From contig JAUIGV010000009.1 in assembly GCA_030432565.1 (NCBI GenBank), positions 124,001 to 188,000 on the forward strand: 64,000 nucleotides of DNA. The letters run 5' to 3'. Source of the stretch: Verrucomicrobiia bacterium. GTDB lineage: Bacteria > Verrucomicrobiota > Verrucomicrobiia > Verrucomicrobiales > Akkermansiaceae. Below, one piece after another: positions 20,287 through 28,898 of the stretch (positions are counted from its first letter, which is position 1; each line of letters opens with the position of its first letter). Made by a program: the position numbers and the translations under genes. The notes beneath the pieces were generated by a model. It was not told the DNA's origin, did no database searches, and saw nothing but the letters and a program-made list of their open reading frames with translations.

Positions 20287-21327
20287 CTAGTCGTTAACGT
20301 TGATGACGGCTTTGATGGCGCCAAGTTTGGGGTCGGTGAATTTGTCGAATTCGGTGGGGACCTCTTCGATGTCGAGGCGGTGGGTGATCCAGACCTTGGT
20401 GTCGATTTCTCCGGCTTCGATAATCTTGATGATCTCGCCGAAGTCTGCGGGCAGGGCGTTGCGTGAGGCGAGGAGAGTTTGCTCGCGACGGTGGAAGACG
20501 GGCGCGTGGGGAAAGGTGAGGTTTTCAGTGGTGATGCCGACGTAAACGATGCGCGAGGTAAAGCCCCCGTATTCGAAGCAGGTCGACATCGATTTGACCG
20601 ATCCTGTGGCATCGATGACGACGTCGGCGAGGTTGCTGGAAGTCATTTCTTCGAGCTTGGAGAGGTGGGAGCCATCCACGCTGAACTGGATTCCATTCTT
20701 GATTCCGAGATTGTCAGCGCAAAAATCCAGTCGGCTCTGAACCATGTCCATGACGATGACATTGACGTCTGGCATGAGCTTGAGGAATTCGAGACAGGAA
20801 AGACCGATGGGGCCGGCTCCGATGACGAGAACGGTCTCGCCCGGTTGGGGATTTCCGCGGTGCACGGCGTGGTAGCCGATGGCGAGAGTTTCGACGAGGG
20901 CGAGCTCGTCGTAGGAAAGATTGTTGCCCGCATGGAGCTTTCGGGCCGGGACGATCCAGTTGGCTTTGCGTAGCCCGCCGGGACCATGGACACCAATGAC
21001 CTGAACGCTTGGGCAGCAGTTGCTGTTTCCCTTCTTGGAAGTCGGAGTATCAGGATCGTTAACGTAAGGCTCGAGTGAGCATTTGTCGCCGACTTTGACA
21101 TTTGTGACGCCTTCGCCGATGGCAACGACTTCGAGACCCAGCTCGTGGCCGGGGGTGCGGGGGTAGTCGAAGAAAGGAAATTTGCCGAGATAGCAGGACA
21201 AATCGGTGCCGCAAATGCCCATGCGGTGGGTCTTAACCAAGGCTTCGCCCGGGCCGGGGGCGTTTTCGTCGGCGAGCTCGATGGGAGTGATCTTTTTGGG
21301 CTCGGTGAATTCAATTGCGTAGGACAT
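20287..21327 (-). CDS. Zinc-dependent alcohol dehydrogenase, L-galactonate oxidoreductase-like
   Basis: 346 residues of the MDR family. It has a catalytic zinc site (GICGTD; GHE), a segment SNCCPSVQVIGVHGPGGLRK and a Rossmann motif (VLVIGAGPIGLSC). Compared from memory with E. coli LgoD/YjjN it shares PFFxYPRxxGHE, NCC-x4-VIGVH-x-GG and the SRNA-x-P-x-DF block (ASRNALPADFGEI). LgoD oxidises L-galactonate to D-tagaturonate with NAD. The neighbouring UxaE would use that product, which supports the assignment. Other polyol or sugar-acid substrates cannot be excluded. The cysteines of the usual structural zinc loop appear replaced (PDTPTSKKGNSNCC). Confidence 0.75.
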   Translation of the reverse strand: MSYAIEFTEPKKITPIELADENAPGPGEALVKTHRMGICGTDLSCYLGKFPFFDYPRTPGHELGLEVVAIGEGVTNVKVGDKCSLEPYVNDPDTPTSKKGNSNCCPSVQVIGVHGPGGLRKANWIVPARKLHAGNNLSYDELALVETLAIGYHAVHRGNPQPGETVLVIGAGPIGLSCLEFLKLMPDVNVIVMDMVQSRLDFCADNLGIKNGIQFSVDGSHLSKLEEMTSSNLADVVIDATGSVKSMSTCFEYGGFTSRIVYVGITTENLTFPHAPVFHRREQTLLASRNALPADFGEIIKIIEAGEIDTKVWITHRLDIEEVPTEFDKFTDPKLGAIKAVINVND

Positions 21328-21452
21328 TGGGAAAATGGGTAAACCTGATTTTTGGATTGGTCGCGGAGGTTGAAGAAATGAAGCAGTGGCGGAAAGAATG
21401 AAAAAAGGGAATCGGGCTCCGGGCCTCCCCGGAGATTTGGAGGATTTAGCGA

Positions 21453-22391
21453 TTAGTTGTTTTCGGGGAGTCCCTCCAGGTGACCCAGATTTTTTACCGG
21501 AGCGAAGATATCCTGAACCTGGGCGAGGAGATCACGGTCGATGGGCTCAGCGAGCCATTTGTCCCACTTCCTGATGTTCTTGGGGTTTGCCGATCCGGCG
21601 ACTGTCGAAGCGATATCCTCGTATTCGCAAGAAAATTGAAGGGCGAGCTGTGCAATATCGACACCATTTTCATTACAAAGCTTCGCGGCGGCGCGGGCGG
21701 CTTCCTTGACCTCCTCGGGCTCTTTGAGCCAATCGGGGAGAGGCGCGTTGGTGAGGAGCCTGGCAGAGAAGGGACCGGCATTGATGGCTCCAATGTCTTT
21801 TTCCTTGAGCCGGGGGAGGAGATCCTCGGCGAAGACGGTGTTTTGAAGGGTGTATTGATTGTAGGACAGGACACAGTCGCAGGTGTCTTCGATGTGATCG
21901 AGGACCGTATTGAAGGTTTTCATGGGGTAACACGAAAAGCCGATGGCGCGGACCTTGCCTTGTTCCCTGGCCTTTATCATGGCCGGCCAGGTTTCCTCCC
22001 AAATCTGTGCTAATTCCACAAACTCGACATCGTGCATAAGGAGGACGTCGAGATGATCGGTACCGAGGCGCTGTAGCGAAATGTGGATGGATTCCTCCAC
22101 CCGCCGGGCTGAGAAATCGAAGTGGATATCGGAGTAGCGACCGAGCTTGGTTCCAAGGAGGTAAGAGTCCCGCGGAATCCCTTTGAGTCCCTGGCCGAGC
22201 ATGACCTCGGACATCCCGCGACCGTAGAATGGGGAGGTGTCGATGAAGTTCATCCCCAGATCCAGAGCTGTGGTCGTTGACTCCATAACTTCGTTCAGAT
22301 TGACAGAGCGAAATTCCGCTCCCAATGAAGACGCTCCGAAGGAAAGAATAGGGAGTTCGATGCCGGTTTTACCGAGTGGTCTGGTTTTCAT
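21453..22391 (-). CDS. Aldo/keto reductase, L-galactose dehydrogenase-like
   Basis: 312 residues. It has the AKR barrel motifs (NFIDTSPFYGRGMSEVMLGQ, LLGTKLGRY, MHDVEF). The pattern GASSLG, LGMNFIDTSPFYG, FDFSARRVEESIHISLQRLG and the C-terminal APVKNLGHLEG resembles plant L-galactose dehydrogenase more than generic AKRs. That enzyme oxidises L-galactose at C1 to the lactone with NAD. As first gene of the operon with LgoD-like and UxaE-like proteins it would start an L-galactose to D-fructuronate route. L-fucose is an alternative substrate because the two sugars share configuration. A lactonase is not seen nearby. Confidence 0.75.
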   Translation of the reverse strand: MKTRPLGKTGIELPILSFGASSLGAEFRSVNLNEVMESTTTALDLGMNFIDTSPFYGRGMSEVMLGQGLKGIPRDSYLLGTKLGRYSDIHFDFSARRVEESIHISLQRLGTDHLDVLLMHDVEFVELAQIWEETWPAMIKAREQGKVRAIGFSCYPMKTFNTVLDHIEDTCDCVLSYNQYTLQNTVFAEDLLPRLKEKDIGAINAGPFSARLLTNAPLPDWLKEPEEVKEAARAAAKLCNENGVDIAQLALQFSCEYEDIASTVAGSANPKNIRKWDKWLAEPIDRDLLAQVQDIFAPVKNLGHLEGLPENN

Positions 22392-22544
22392 GGTATTGAG
22401 AAAAATCTTGGCAGTTCAAATCCTGCAGGAAATTTGTCCGACTAATTTCTATTGGGGAAGGAAAATCAGGAGCATTTTCACAGGTAGGTTCAATGAGATT
22501 TTTTCCCTGTCCAAGATCGGGCGATTTGGATAGATCTATTGATA

Positions 22545-23225
22545 ATGTCGGATAAAGATATTTTGCCGTGGGAGAAGGTGGGCAAGCAATACCGCTTGAA
22601 CTATAAAAGGGCCGGGATGCTGGTCGACTTGGACCGTTGTATCGGTTGTCACTCGTGTTCAGTGTCTTGCAAGACCGAGAACGACGTTCCTTTGGGGAAT
22701 TTTAGGATGCGGGTGAGGTATTTGGAGCAGCCGGATAACAAGCAAATCTCATTTACCCCGCTCATCTGTATGCACTGCGTGGATGCTCCCTGTCTGAAAG
22801 CCTGTCCTTCGAAGGCGATTCGACGCGAGGATGACGGGCGTGTCTTTATCGACGAAAGCCGATGCGATCTCGAAAAGGAATGTGTCGAGGCCTGCCCTTA
22901 CGGGGCAATTTCGATCAACGTTGAAAAGGAAGTGGCCGAGAAATGTGATTTCTGCACCCACCGGACCGAAGTCGGACTAGATCCGGCCTGTGTTTCGAAT
23001 TGCCCGACTGATGCGTTGGTTTTTGGCGACCTGGATGATCCTGAGTCCCGGATCTCAAAGTTGGCGGAAAAGAAGCAAGCCAAAGCCTGGAAGGCAGAGG
23101 AGAAAACGAATCCTTCGGTCCTCTATGTGAGCCACGAAAAGTGGATGGAAAAAAAAGCCAATACCGGGGTGCAACTCGACTCGAAGGACGAGGATGTCAC
23201 TTACGAGCAAAACAATCTCAAATAG
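22545..23225 (+). CDS. 4Fe-4S ferredoxin subunit of a molybdopterin oxidoreductase (DmsB/PsrB-like)
   Basis: 226 residues from ATG 22545 (a TTG is 6 bp upstream). Four Cys groups are visible: CIGCHSCSVSC, CMHCVDAPCLKACP, CDLEKECVEACP and CDFCTHRTEVGLDPACVSNC, as expected for the electron-transfer subunit of complex iron-sulfur molybdoenzymes with four clusters. There is no signal peptide, so it would be exported together with the Tat-bearing catalytic subunit, which follows 15 bp downstream. The N-terminal extension (ILPWEKVGKQYRLNYKRAG) precedes the first cluster. It passes electrons between the Mo subunit and an unidentified partner. Confidence 0.88.
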   Translation: MSDKDILPWEKVGKQYRLNYKRAGMLVDLDRCIGCHSCSVSCKTENDVPLGNFRMRVRYLEQPDNKQISFTPLICMHCVDAPCLKACPSKAIRREDDGRVFIDESRCDLEKECVEACPYGAISINVEKEVAEKCDFCTHRTEVGLDPACVSNCPTDALVFGDLDDPESRISKLAEKKQAKAWKAEEKTNPSVLYVSHEKWMEKKANTGVQLDSKDEDVTYEQNNLK

Positions 23226-23240
23226 TAACCTGATTTCCAA

Positions 23241-25910
23241 ATGTCTGATCTGACCCGTCGCTCCATTCTCAAGCTTGGCTCCGCTCTTATTGCGGGTGGC
23301 CTTTCTCCGCTGAGAGTTTCTGCTCAAAACGCCACTTCCGGAAAAACCTTCGGGGTTCTTGGCCGCCTCGATTACTCGAAGGCCAAAGCCACTCCGACCA
23401 TCTGCTTTGCCTGCACCAATCACTGTGGTGTCATCGGCTGGGTTCAGGATGGCGTGGTTCGTAAAATCGATGGCAACCCGCTTGATCCCAACACCGAGGG
23501 CAATCTGTGCTCGAAGGCCCAGGGGATGATTTCCTACACGTATTACCCCGAGCGCATTCTTTACCCACTTCGTCGCGTGGGCAAACGTGGGGAAGGGAAG
23601 TGGAAGCGCATCACATGGGATGAAGCATACACCGAGCTGGCTGACAAGATGCGGCCGCTCCGCGAAAATGGCACTCCGGAGGAATTCGTCTTCCATTATG
23701 GCCGGGACAAAACGAAGGGCTACACCAAGCATTTTACAAACGCCTTTGGAACTCCGCACCGGCTGAACCGCCGCTCGATTTGTTCGTCGAATCGTCGCGC
23801 GCCGCTCATGTCCTTTTATGGACGGGAATTCGAATGGGAGACCCAGGATCTGGCCAACACGAAGTATGTCATCAACTGGGGAGGTAATCCGTTTGAGGCT
23901 TATCAAGGCGGGCTTTTCATGGCGCATCGACTTCAGAGTGCCCGAGTCGATCACGGGGCCAAGCTGGTGACTTTCGAGGTCCGCCCGTCTGCCACCGCAA
24001 GCAAGTCGGATGAGTTCTATACGGTGATGCCGGGCACTGATGGGGCAGTGGCCTTTGCGATGATCCACACGATTTTGAAAGAGGGCCTGGAGAACAAAGA
24101 GTTCTGGAATCGGTGGGCCAACATCCCGCTCGACGATGTCAGAGAGTCGGTGAAGGACTACACTCCGGAGTGGGCTGAAAAGGTCTCCGGTGTTCCCGCG
24201 GCCGATATCAAGCGCATCGCGATCGAGTTTGCCAAAGCAGCTCCGGCTTGTTGTACGATGTCAAATCGTGGGTCCGCCAAGCACTACAACGGAATGCAGG
24301 CCGACCGAGCCATTCGCACGCTCGATGTGCTAGTCGGCAATGTCGGCAAACCAGGTGGTTACTGTCTCTCGTCCCTTCGCGGCTGGTCGGGCAAGTATGG
24401 TCAGGAAGGTTTGCCAAATCTCAAGATGCCCGAGCCCAAAGCTTCCGATCCCAAGCCGTGGGGAATGGGCGAAGGTTTCAACGAGACGGCCTTTAAAAAG
24501 CTACCGAAGGAAGTGCAGGATCGCGTAAACAATTTCCCCGACAAGTGGCGTAAGAAGTATTTTGGCGAGCTTGCGACTCCAAGCGAGTATCCACTGGCCT
24601 GGCATTGGTATCAGATGCGGGTGGGGCAGCTTGTGTATCCTTATATCAAGGAGGGAAGACAGAAGGTTTCGGTATACATGTCCTTCACTCTGGGAGCGGC
24701 CTTCGGCTATCCCGAGGCCAATGCGGCGCGCGAAGTCTTGCTGGATGAGAAGCTGATTCCTTTTCATGTAGCGGTCGATATCGGATATGGTGAGCAAACC
24801 GCCCTGGCGGATATGATCCTCCCCGAGGCAACCAGCTTGGAGCGCTGGGATTATCACTCCACGAACAATTACGGGCTCGTGCCTTATACAGGCTTGCGTC
24901 AGCCGCTGATCGCCCCGCAGGGCGAATCCAAGTCAATTCAAGTCATCCTCCGTGAACTCGCTCATAAAATCGGAGGCGGTATGGAGAAACACTTCACTTA
25001 CAAGGACGACGAGTCGCTATACAAGGACTGGTATAAGGAGCTTCCGATTTCCTGGGAGGAATTTAAGCGCCGGGGAATTTGGCAGGAGAAAGACCGGCCC
25101 AAGGATTACGAACTCTATGAGCGTCCGCTCACCGAAGCTGAATTGGCCGGAACGAATTTCGAGGCCGGCAAGCTGGCTGAAGGAGCGCTCGTCGAGAAAG
25201 ACGGCAAGGCAGTTGGAATCATCAAGGACGGGAAGCCGGTGCGTGGATTCCCGACTCCAAATCGCGTCATTAATGTCTACGATGAGATCTTCCCTGAAGC
25301 CGCGAAAGCGGTGGGACTTCCTCTCACCGATGGTAACGCCAGTCCGCTGGCTGTCTGGCACGAGGTTCCCGAGCACGTTGATCTGCCCGAGGACCGCTTC
25401 ATTTTCTCGACCTTCAAGTGGAACGTGCACACACAGGGTCGTTCCGGTCACTGGAAGTATGCTGCGGAGATCATCCACACCAATCCGGTCTTCATGCACC
25501 CCGATACCGGCAAAGCCCTGGGCGTAACCGAAGGCGATGAGGTGGAGGTTTCCGTCTATCGTCCGACCGGCTTTACCTACCGCTCCGGTGAAAAAGGAGT
25601 GATGGGAAGCTTCAAGAATCACGTTCGATTTCTGAAGGGGATGCACCCGCGGGTCGTGATGTGTTCCCACCACGTGGGGCACTTCGAGCATGGAATCGTC
25701 GGCGAATCAAAAACTACTGAAACCTCACCGGCCGAAGGTAAAAGTGACAAACTTGCCGATAAGGGGCTTAAGGATGGCGTCTGGTGGGCCAGGAAACGAG
25801 GTGGCATTGGCGGGGGGGTGCATATCAATGATGCTCTTCCCATCAATCCGGCTCCGCTTATCGGAGGGCAGAATTGGTACGATAATGTTTGCTCGATCGA
25901 AAAAGTCTAA
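23241..25910 (+). CDS. Tat-exported molybdopterin oxidoreductase, catalytic subunit
   Basis: 889 residues. It has a Tat signal (TRRSILKLGSALIAGG). The [4Fe-4S] motif is C55-x2-C58-x3-C62-x27-C90. NRRSIC places Cys181 as the likely Mo ligand, so it is a Cys-type, not a Sec-type, enzyme. Middle segments fit the bis-MGD binding folds (VGNVGKPGGYCLSS) and the C-terminus has the HTQGRSGHWKYA block and a molydopterin-dinucleotide-binding barrel. It belongs to the DMSO-reductase superfamily near polysulfide/thiosulfate/arsenate/sulfite enzymes; I cannot name the substrate. It lies between the FeS subunit and a TorD-like chaperone. No NrfD or PsrC anchor gene is present, which is unusual. Confidence 0.88.
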   Translation: MSDLTRRSILKLGSALIAGGLSPLRVSAQNATSGKTFGVLGRLDYSKAKATPTICFACTNHCGVIGWVQDGVVRKIDGNPLDPNTEGNLCSKAQGMISYTYYPERILYPLRRVGKRGEGKWKRITWDEAYTELADKMRPLRENGTPEEFVFHYGRDKTKGYTKHFTNAFGTPHRLNRRSICSSNRRAPLMSFYGREFEWETQDLANTKYVINWGGNPFEAYQGGLFMAHRLQSARVDHGAKLVTFEVRPSATASKSDEFYTVMPGTDGAVAFAMIHTILKEGLENKEFWNRWANIPLDDVRESVKDYTPEWAEKVSGVPAADIKRIAIEFAKAAPACCTMSNRGSAKHYNGMQADRAIRTLDVLVGNVGKPGGYCLSSLRGWSGKYGQEGLPNLKMPEPKASDPKPWGMGEGFNETAFKKLPKEVQDRVNNFPDKWRKKYFGELATPSEYPLAWHWYQMRVGQLVYPYIKEGRQKVSVYMSFTLGAAFGYPEANAAREVLLDEKLIPFHVAVDIGYGEQTALADMILPEATSLERWDYHSTNNYGLVPYTGLRQPLIAPQGESKSIQVILRELAHKIGGGMEKHFTYKDDESLYKDWYKELPISWEEFKRRGIWQEKDRPKDYELYERPLTEAELAGTNFEAGKLAEGALVEKDGKAVGIIKDGKPVRGFPTPNRVINVYDEIFPEAAKAVGLPLTDGNASPLAVWHEVPEHVDLPEDRFIFSTFKWNVHTQGRSGHWKYAAEIIHTNPVFMHPDTGKALGVTEGDEVEVSVYRPTGFTYRSGEKGVMGSFKNHVRFLKGMHPRVVMCSHHVGHFEHGIVGESKTTETSPAEGKSDKLADKGLKDGVWWARKRGGIGGGVHINDALPINPAPLIGGQNWYDNVCSIEKV

Positions 25911-25922
25911 TAGGTCTCGTAC

Positions 25923-26426
25923 ATGACTCCCGAAGCCGCCGTGGCCCAACTCGCGGCATCACTTCTCGCGCACGAGATTGATGCCTCCTTGCTCGCATCC
26001 CTGCAGCAACCGGAAACGGCTGCCATTCTCAGGCAAATCGAGCCCTCGGTGGCTCCCTTGCTGGAAAAGGAATGGACACCGCAAGAGTTTGAAGACGCGG
26101 CAGTGGAATTCTGCCGGCTCTTTATTCTGAATCCGGTGGCCCCAGCCCGCGCAGCGGCCTACGAGGAGAAGGACTCACTCGAGGTCGCTGGTCGGATCCA
26201 GTTCATGCTCGATTCGGGGTTTCTCGAGTTGCCTGAACGCTTCAAGACCCTTGCTCCGGATCATGTCGCGCTCCTGCTACTGGTTTACAGTTCGCTGGAG
26301 GGCGATGACTCCATTCAGTTCAAAAGTGATAATCTGGGCTGGCTCCCTGATTTTTCCGAGCTCCTTGAGGAGAAGAGCCGGCATGGGCTCTATCTTCTTG
26401 CAGCAAAAATCTTGAAGGTCGTTTGA
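25923..26426 (+). CDS. TorD/DmsD-like molybdoenzyme chaperone
   Basis: 167 residues, all-helical in appearance, starting 12 bp after the catalytic subunit. Features of the TorD family are the FxxLFxx-type segment (AVEFCRLFILNPVAPARAAA) and a helical C-terminal half (LDSGFLELPERFKTLAPDHV, LLLVYSSLE). These cytoplasmic chaperones bind the Tat signal and apoenzyme until the Mo cofactor is inserted. Placement at the end of the molybdoenzyme operon is the main support. Sequence similarity within this family is low, so the subgroup is open. Confidence 0.75.
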   Translation: MTPEAAVAQLAASLLAHEIDASLLASLQQPETAAILRQIEPSVAPLLEKEWTPQEFEDAAVEFCRLFILNPVAPARAAAYEEKDSLEVAGRIQFMLDSGFLELPERFKTLAPDHVALLLLVYSSLEGDDSIQFKSDNLGWLPDFSELLEEKSRHGLYLLAAKILKVV

Positions 26427-26463
26427 AGGTAGCCGAGAGCTCCTTCTCCCGGTTCTTCGGATT

Positions 26464-26483
26464 CCAAAAGCCGGAGCTTTTGG
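26464..26483. terminator. Hairpin terminator between convergent genes
   Basis: CCAAAAGC, a CGGA loop, GCTTTTGG: an 8-bp stem with A/T runs built into it, between convergent genes ending at 26426 and 26495. Confidence 0.55.
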
Positions 26484-26494
26484 CTATGTGATGA

Positions 26495-27307
26495 CTAGGC
26501 GAGGGCTGCGCGGATTGCTTTGATTTCCTGGGCGGCGCAGGCGTCCGCGTCCGGCTTGGGAAAGACCTCGGCTGAGAGGTAGCCGGTGTAGCCGACTTGC
26601 TTCAGCGCGGCAATGATGGGTGCGGCGTCGGTGTGGCCAAAGCCCATTGCGGAGCGGTTGGAGTCTGCAAAGTGCACGTGGCCGGTGTGCCGGCCGGCAT
26701 CAATGATGGCTTGGGCGACGTCGCTTTCCTCGATGTTCATGTGGAAGAGGTCGGCAAGGAGGACAATATTATCGAGGTTGTGGTCTTCGATGTATTTTGC
26801 GCCTTCCGCGAGATGGTTGATAAGATTGGTCTCGTAGCGGTTGAGAGGCTCGTAAATGAAGGGGACATGATGCTTTGCGGCGGCGTCTCCGGCTACCTTG
26901 AGAGCCCCGGCGAGCCAGATCAGGGCTTGCTCGCGGGAAATATCGCCACCCCATTTTCCCTGCATGGAACCGAGGATGGCCGGAGCACCGAGTTGACCGC
27001 CGAAGTCGATCATTTTGATGATAAAGTCGAGGGCAGCTTCGCGTCTCGAGGCATCGGGATCGGTGAGGGAGAGTCCGTGCTTCACCATGCCTGCTCCGGT
27101 TCCGACCGCGGCGATGCCAAGGTCATGTTCGGCGGCGAGTGCCTTCACTTCCCCGGCGGTGATAAAATCGGGGCCGGGAAAAAAAAGTTCAACGGAGTCG
27201 TAACCGTGTTTTTTTGCGGCGGCGAAACCCTCCGCGAGAGGTTGGTGAAAAACAAAGGGGCCGGCGGCGGCTTCGGGAACTTGAGAGAGGGTGATGGCGG
27301 ATTTCAT
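26495..27307 (-). CDS. Sugar phosphate isomerase/epimerase (AP endonuclease 2 fold TIM barrel)
   Basis: 270 residues. It has the TIM-barrel metal-site pattern of the hydroxypyruvate isomerase / xylose-isomerase-like family: DSVELFFPGP, FIYEPLNRYETNLINHL (Glu ligand), VLLADLFHMNIEE (Asp and His), VHFADSNR and YLSAEVFPKP. There is no signal peptide, so it is cytoplasmic, unlike the Tat-tagged relative at 54054. It is 56 bp downstream of an RbsD/FucU-like gene on the same strand. It probably isomerises or epimerises a keto sugar; the substrate is unknown. Confidence 0.8.
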   Translation of the reverse strand: MKSAITLSQVPEAAAGPFVFHQPLAEGFAAAKKHGYDSVELFFPGPDFITAGEVKALAAEHDLGIAAVGTGAGMVKHGLSLTDPDASRREAALDFIIKMIDFGGQLGAPAILGSMQGKWGGDISREQALIWLAGALKVAGDAAAKHHVPFIYEPLNRYETNLINHLAEGAKYIEDHNLDNIVLLADLFHMNIEESDVAQAIIDAGRHTGHVHFADSNRSAMGFGHTDAAPIIAALKQVGYTGYLSAEVFPKPDADACAAQEIKAIRAALA

Positions 27308-27363
27308 GGAAAAGGTTGCAGTGCTTGTTTTGAGGATGGTTGGATCGCCCTTTCGGGGCTCGT

Positions 27364-27774
27364 CTAGACGGATTCGAGGATCACATTGCCGTAGGCAGTG
27401 GGGTCACCGGTGCGGATGAGACCGATTGCATTCGGGACGAGCTTCTTGAAGTCGTTGTGGGCGAGGCGGGTCACTTTTACCTCGGAATAGAGGCCTTTGA
27501 AGCCGTCGAACTTCGAGTCGTAGTTTGCTATGACCTCCCCGGGGTTGGTGGCGAGGAATTCCTCGGCCTGCCAAATGTGGCCGACCTTGAAGTTGTCCTT
27601 GAGGACTTCAAGCAGATCGGTGATGAGGGGAATGCCTTTGGTGAGGGAGAGATCGACAACCTCGATTTCATTCCAGTAGGGAAATGCCCAGTCCGCGATG
27701 ACCAGGGTGTTGGTGTGACGGATTCGGGAGAGGAGATCGTTGACAGCCGGATTGAGAATTCCTTCTTGAAGCAT
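27364..27774 (-). CDS. RbsD/FucU family sugar mutarotase-like protein
   Basis: 136 residues. It contains the family pattern: N-terminal helix, RHTN with the conserved His, ADWAFP with Asp, and the C-terminal RTGDPTAYGNVIL matching RTGE-x-TPYANVIL of ribose pyranase. Family members speed anomer conversion of ribose, fucose or related sugars. The following gene encodes a sugar-isomerase-like TIM barrel, which suggests a small sugar-processing pair. The exact sugar is unknown. The long insertion NDFKKLVPNAIGL lies near the C-terminal active-site strand. Confidence 0.78.
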   Translation of the reverse strand: MLQEGILNPAVNDLLSRIRHTNTLVIADWAFPYWNEIEVVDLSLTKGIPLITDLLEVLKDNFKVGHIWQAEEFLATNPGEVIANYDSKFDGFKGLYSEVKVTRLAHNDFKKLVPNAIGLIRTGDPTAYGNVILESV

Positions 27775-27818
27775 AACGGGGAGGAATTTGTCAGACTGAT
27801 TTCGGATGACCAGCAGAT

Positions 27819-28886
27819 TTAGTCGAGGTCGGGATAGGAGCCCAGAATTTTGACCAGGGAACAGTGGGTTTCGAGGGAGTCGAGGGCCTCTCTGACTTCA
27901 GGGTCTTCGCAGTGGCCGGCGAGGTCGACATAGAAAATATACTCCCAGTCCTTTTGTTTGGACGGACGGGATTCAATTTTTGACATGTTGATGGCGAATG
28001 AGTCGAAGGCCTGAAGTGCCTTGACGAGCGAGCCGGGGCGATCGTGAACGGCGAAAAGGATGCTGGTGCGGTCTTTGCCAGTGGATGGGCAGGTTTTTTC
28101 CCCGATGACCAGAAAACGGGTGGTGTTGGTGGCGCGATCCTGAATGGCGGTGTCGAGCATTTTGAGTCCGGCCATTTCCGCGGAAAGTGGGCCTCCCATC
28201 GCTGCTGCGCCGTCACTCGCATATTTTTTTGCGAGATGTGCGGCCTTGGTGGTCGACGAGCATTCGACAAGGTCGGCATCAGGGAAATTGCGGAGGATCC
28301 AGTTGCGGCACTGCCCAAAGACCTGGGGGTGCGAGTAGAGGGTTTTGATTTCCTCGCGTGGAATGGCGGCCATGAGGCCGTTTTCGATACGCATGAGGAT
28401 CTGCGCACAAATGCGGAGGGGGGAATCGACAAAAAGATCGAGGGTGGACGATACCGCCCCTTCGGTGGAGTTTTCGATGGGAACCACTCCGTAGCTGGAA
28501 TGTCGGCGGGTGACGTGGTCAAAAACCTCGGCGAAGTTGGGCTGCGCGGTGTATTCAACCGAATGGCCAAACTTGGAAATCGCAGCTTGGTGGGTCCAAG
28601 TGCCTTCGGGGCCGAGGAAGGCAATCTTAAGGTTGTCTTCGAGCGCCAGAGCGGCCGACATGATCTCGCGGTAGATGGCGCGGATCGATTTTTCGGGGAG
28701 ACGGCCCTGATTTTTGGCAGCGAGAGACTTGAGAAGGGCATCCTCGCGCTCGGGAGCGTAGATTTGAAGGCCTTCCTTTTTTTTGATTTCGCCGACTTCG
28801 TGGACGGCATCGGCCCGCTGCGAGAGGAGGTCGAGCAGTTGGGTGTCGATCGCGTCGATCGTTTTGCGGATTTCGTCGAGTGGCAT
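27819..28886 (-). CDS. pheA: Bifunctional chorismate mutase / prephenate dehydratase
   Basis: 355 residues. Residues 1-85 are an AroQ chorismate mutase (LDEIRKTIDAIDTQLLDLLS, REDALL). About 88-265 are prephenate dehydratase (IAFLGPEGTWTHQAA, YGVVPIENSTEGAV, SHPQVFGQC, TRFLVIG). About 275-355 are an ACT domain with the phenylalanine-binding ESRP (KIESRPSKQKDWEYIF). It converts chorismate to phenylpyruvate and is expected to be feedback-inhibited by phenylalanine through the ACT domain. It lies 12 bp after scpB on the same strand. Confidence 0.95.
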   Translation of the reverse strand: MPLDEIRKTIDAIDTQLLDLLSQRADAVHEVGEIKKKEGLQIYAPEREDALLKSLAAKNQGRLPEKSIRAIYREIMSAALALEDNLKIAFLGPEGTWTHQAAISKFGHSVEYTAQPNFAEVFDHVTRRHSSYGVVPIENSTEGAVSSTLDLFVDSPLRICAQILMRIENGLMAAIPREEIKTLYSHPQVFGQCRNWILRNFPDADLVECSSTTKAAHLAKKYASDGAAAMGGPLSAEMAGLKMLDTAIQDRATNTTRFLVIGEKTCPSTGKDRTSILFAVHDRPGSLVKALQAFDSFAINMSKIESRPSKQKDWEYIFYVDLAGHCEDPEVREALDSLETHCSLVKILGSYPDLD

Positions 28887-28898
28887 GGAATCAGGGAT

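Noticed and set aside
20280-20612. N-terminal extension of the lipoprotein frame upstream of 20279
   Set aside because: The extension lies inside the dehydrogenase gene in another frame and lacks secretion features; the lipobox start at 20279 is better.
23241-25910. Molybdoenzyme as selenocysteine formate dehydrogenase
   Set aside because: The frame has no internal TGA and the likely Mo ligand is Cys181, so it is not a Sec enzyme.
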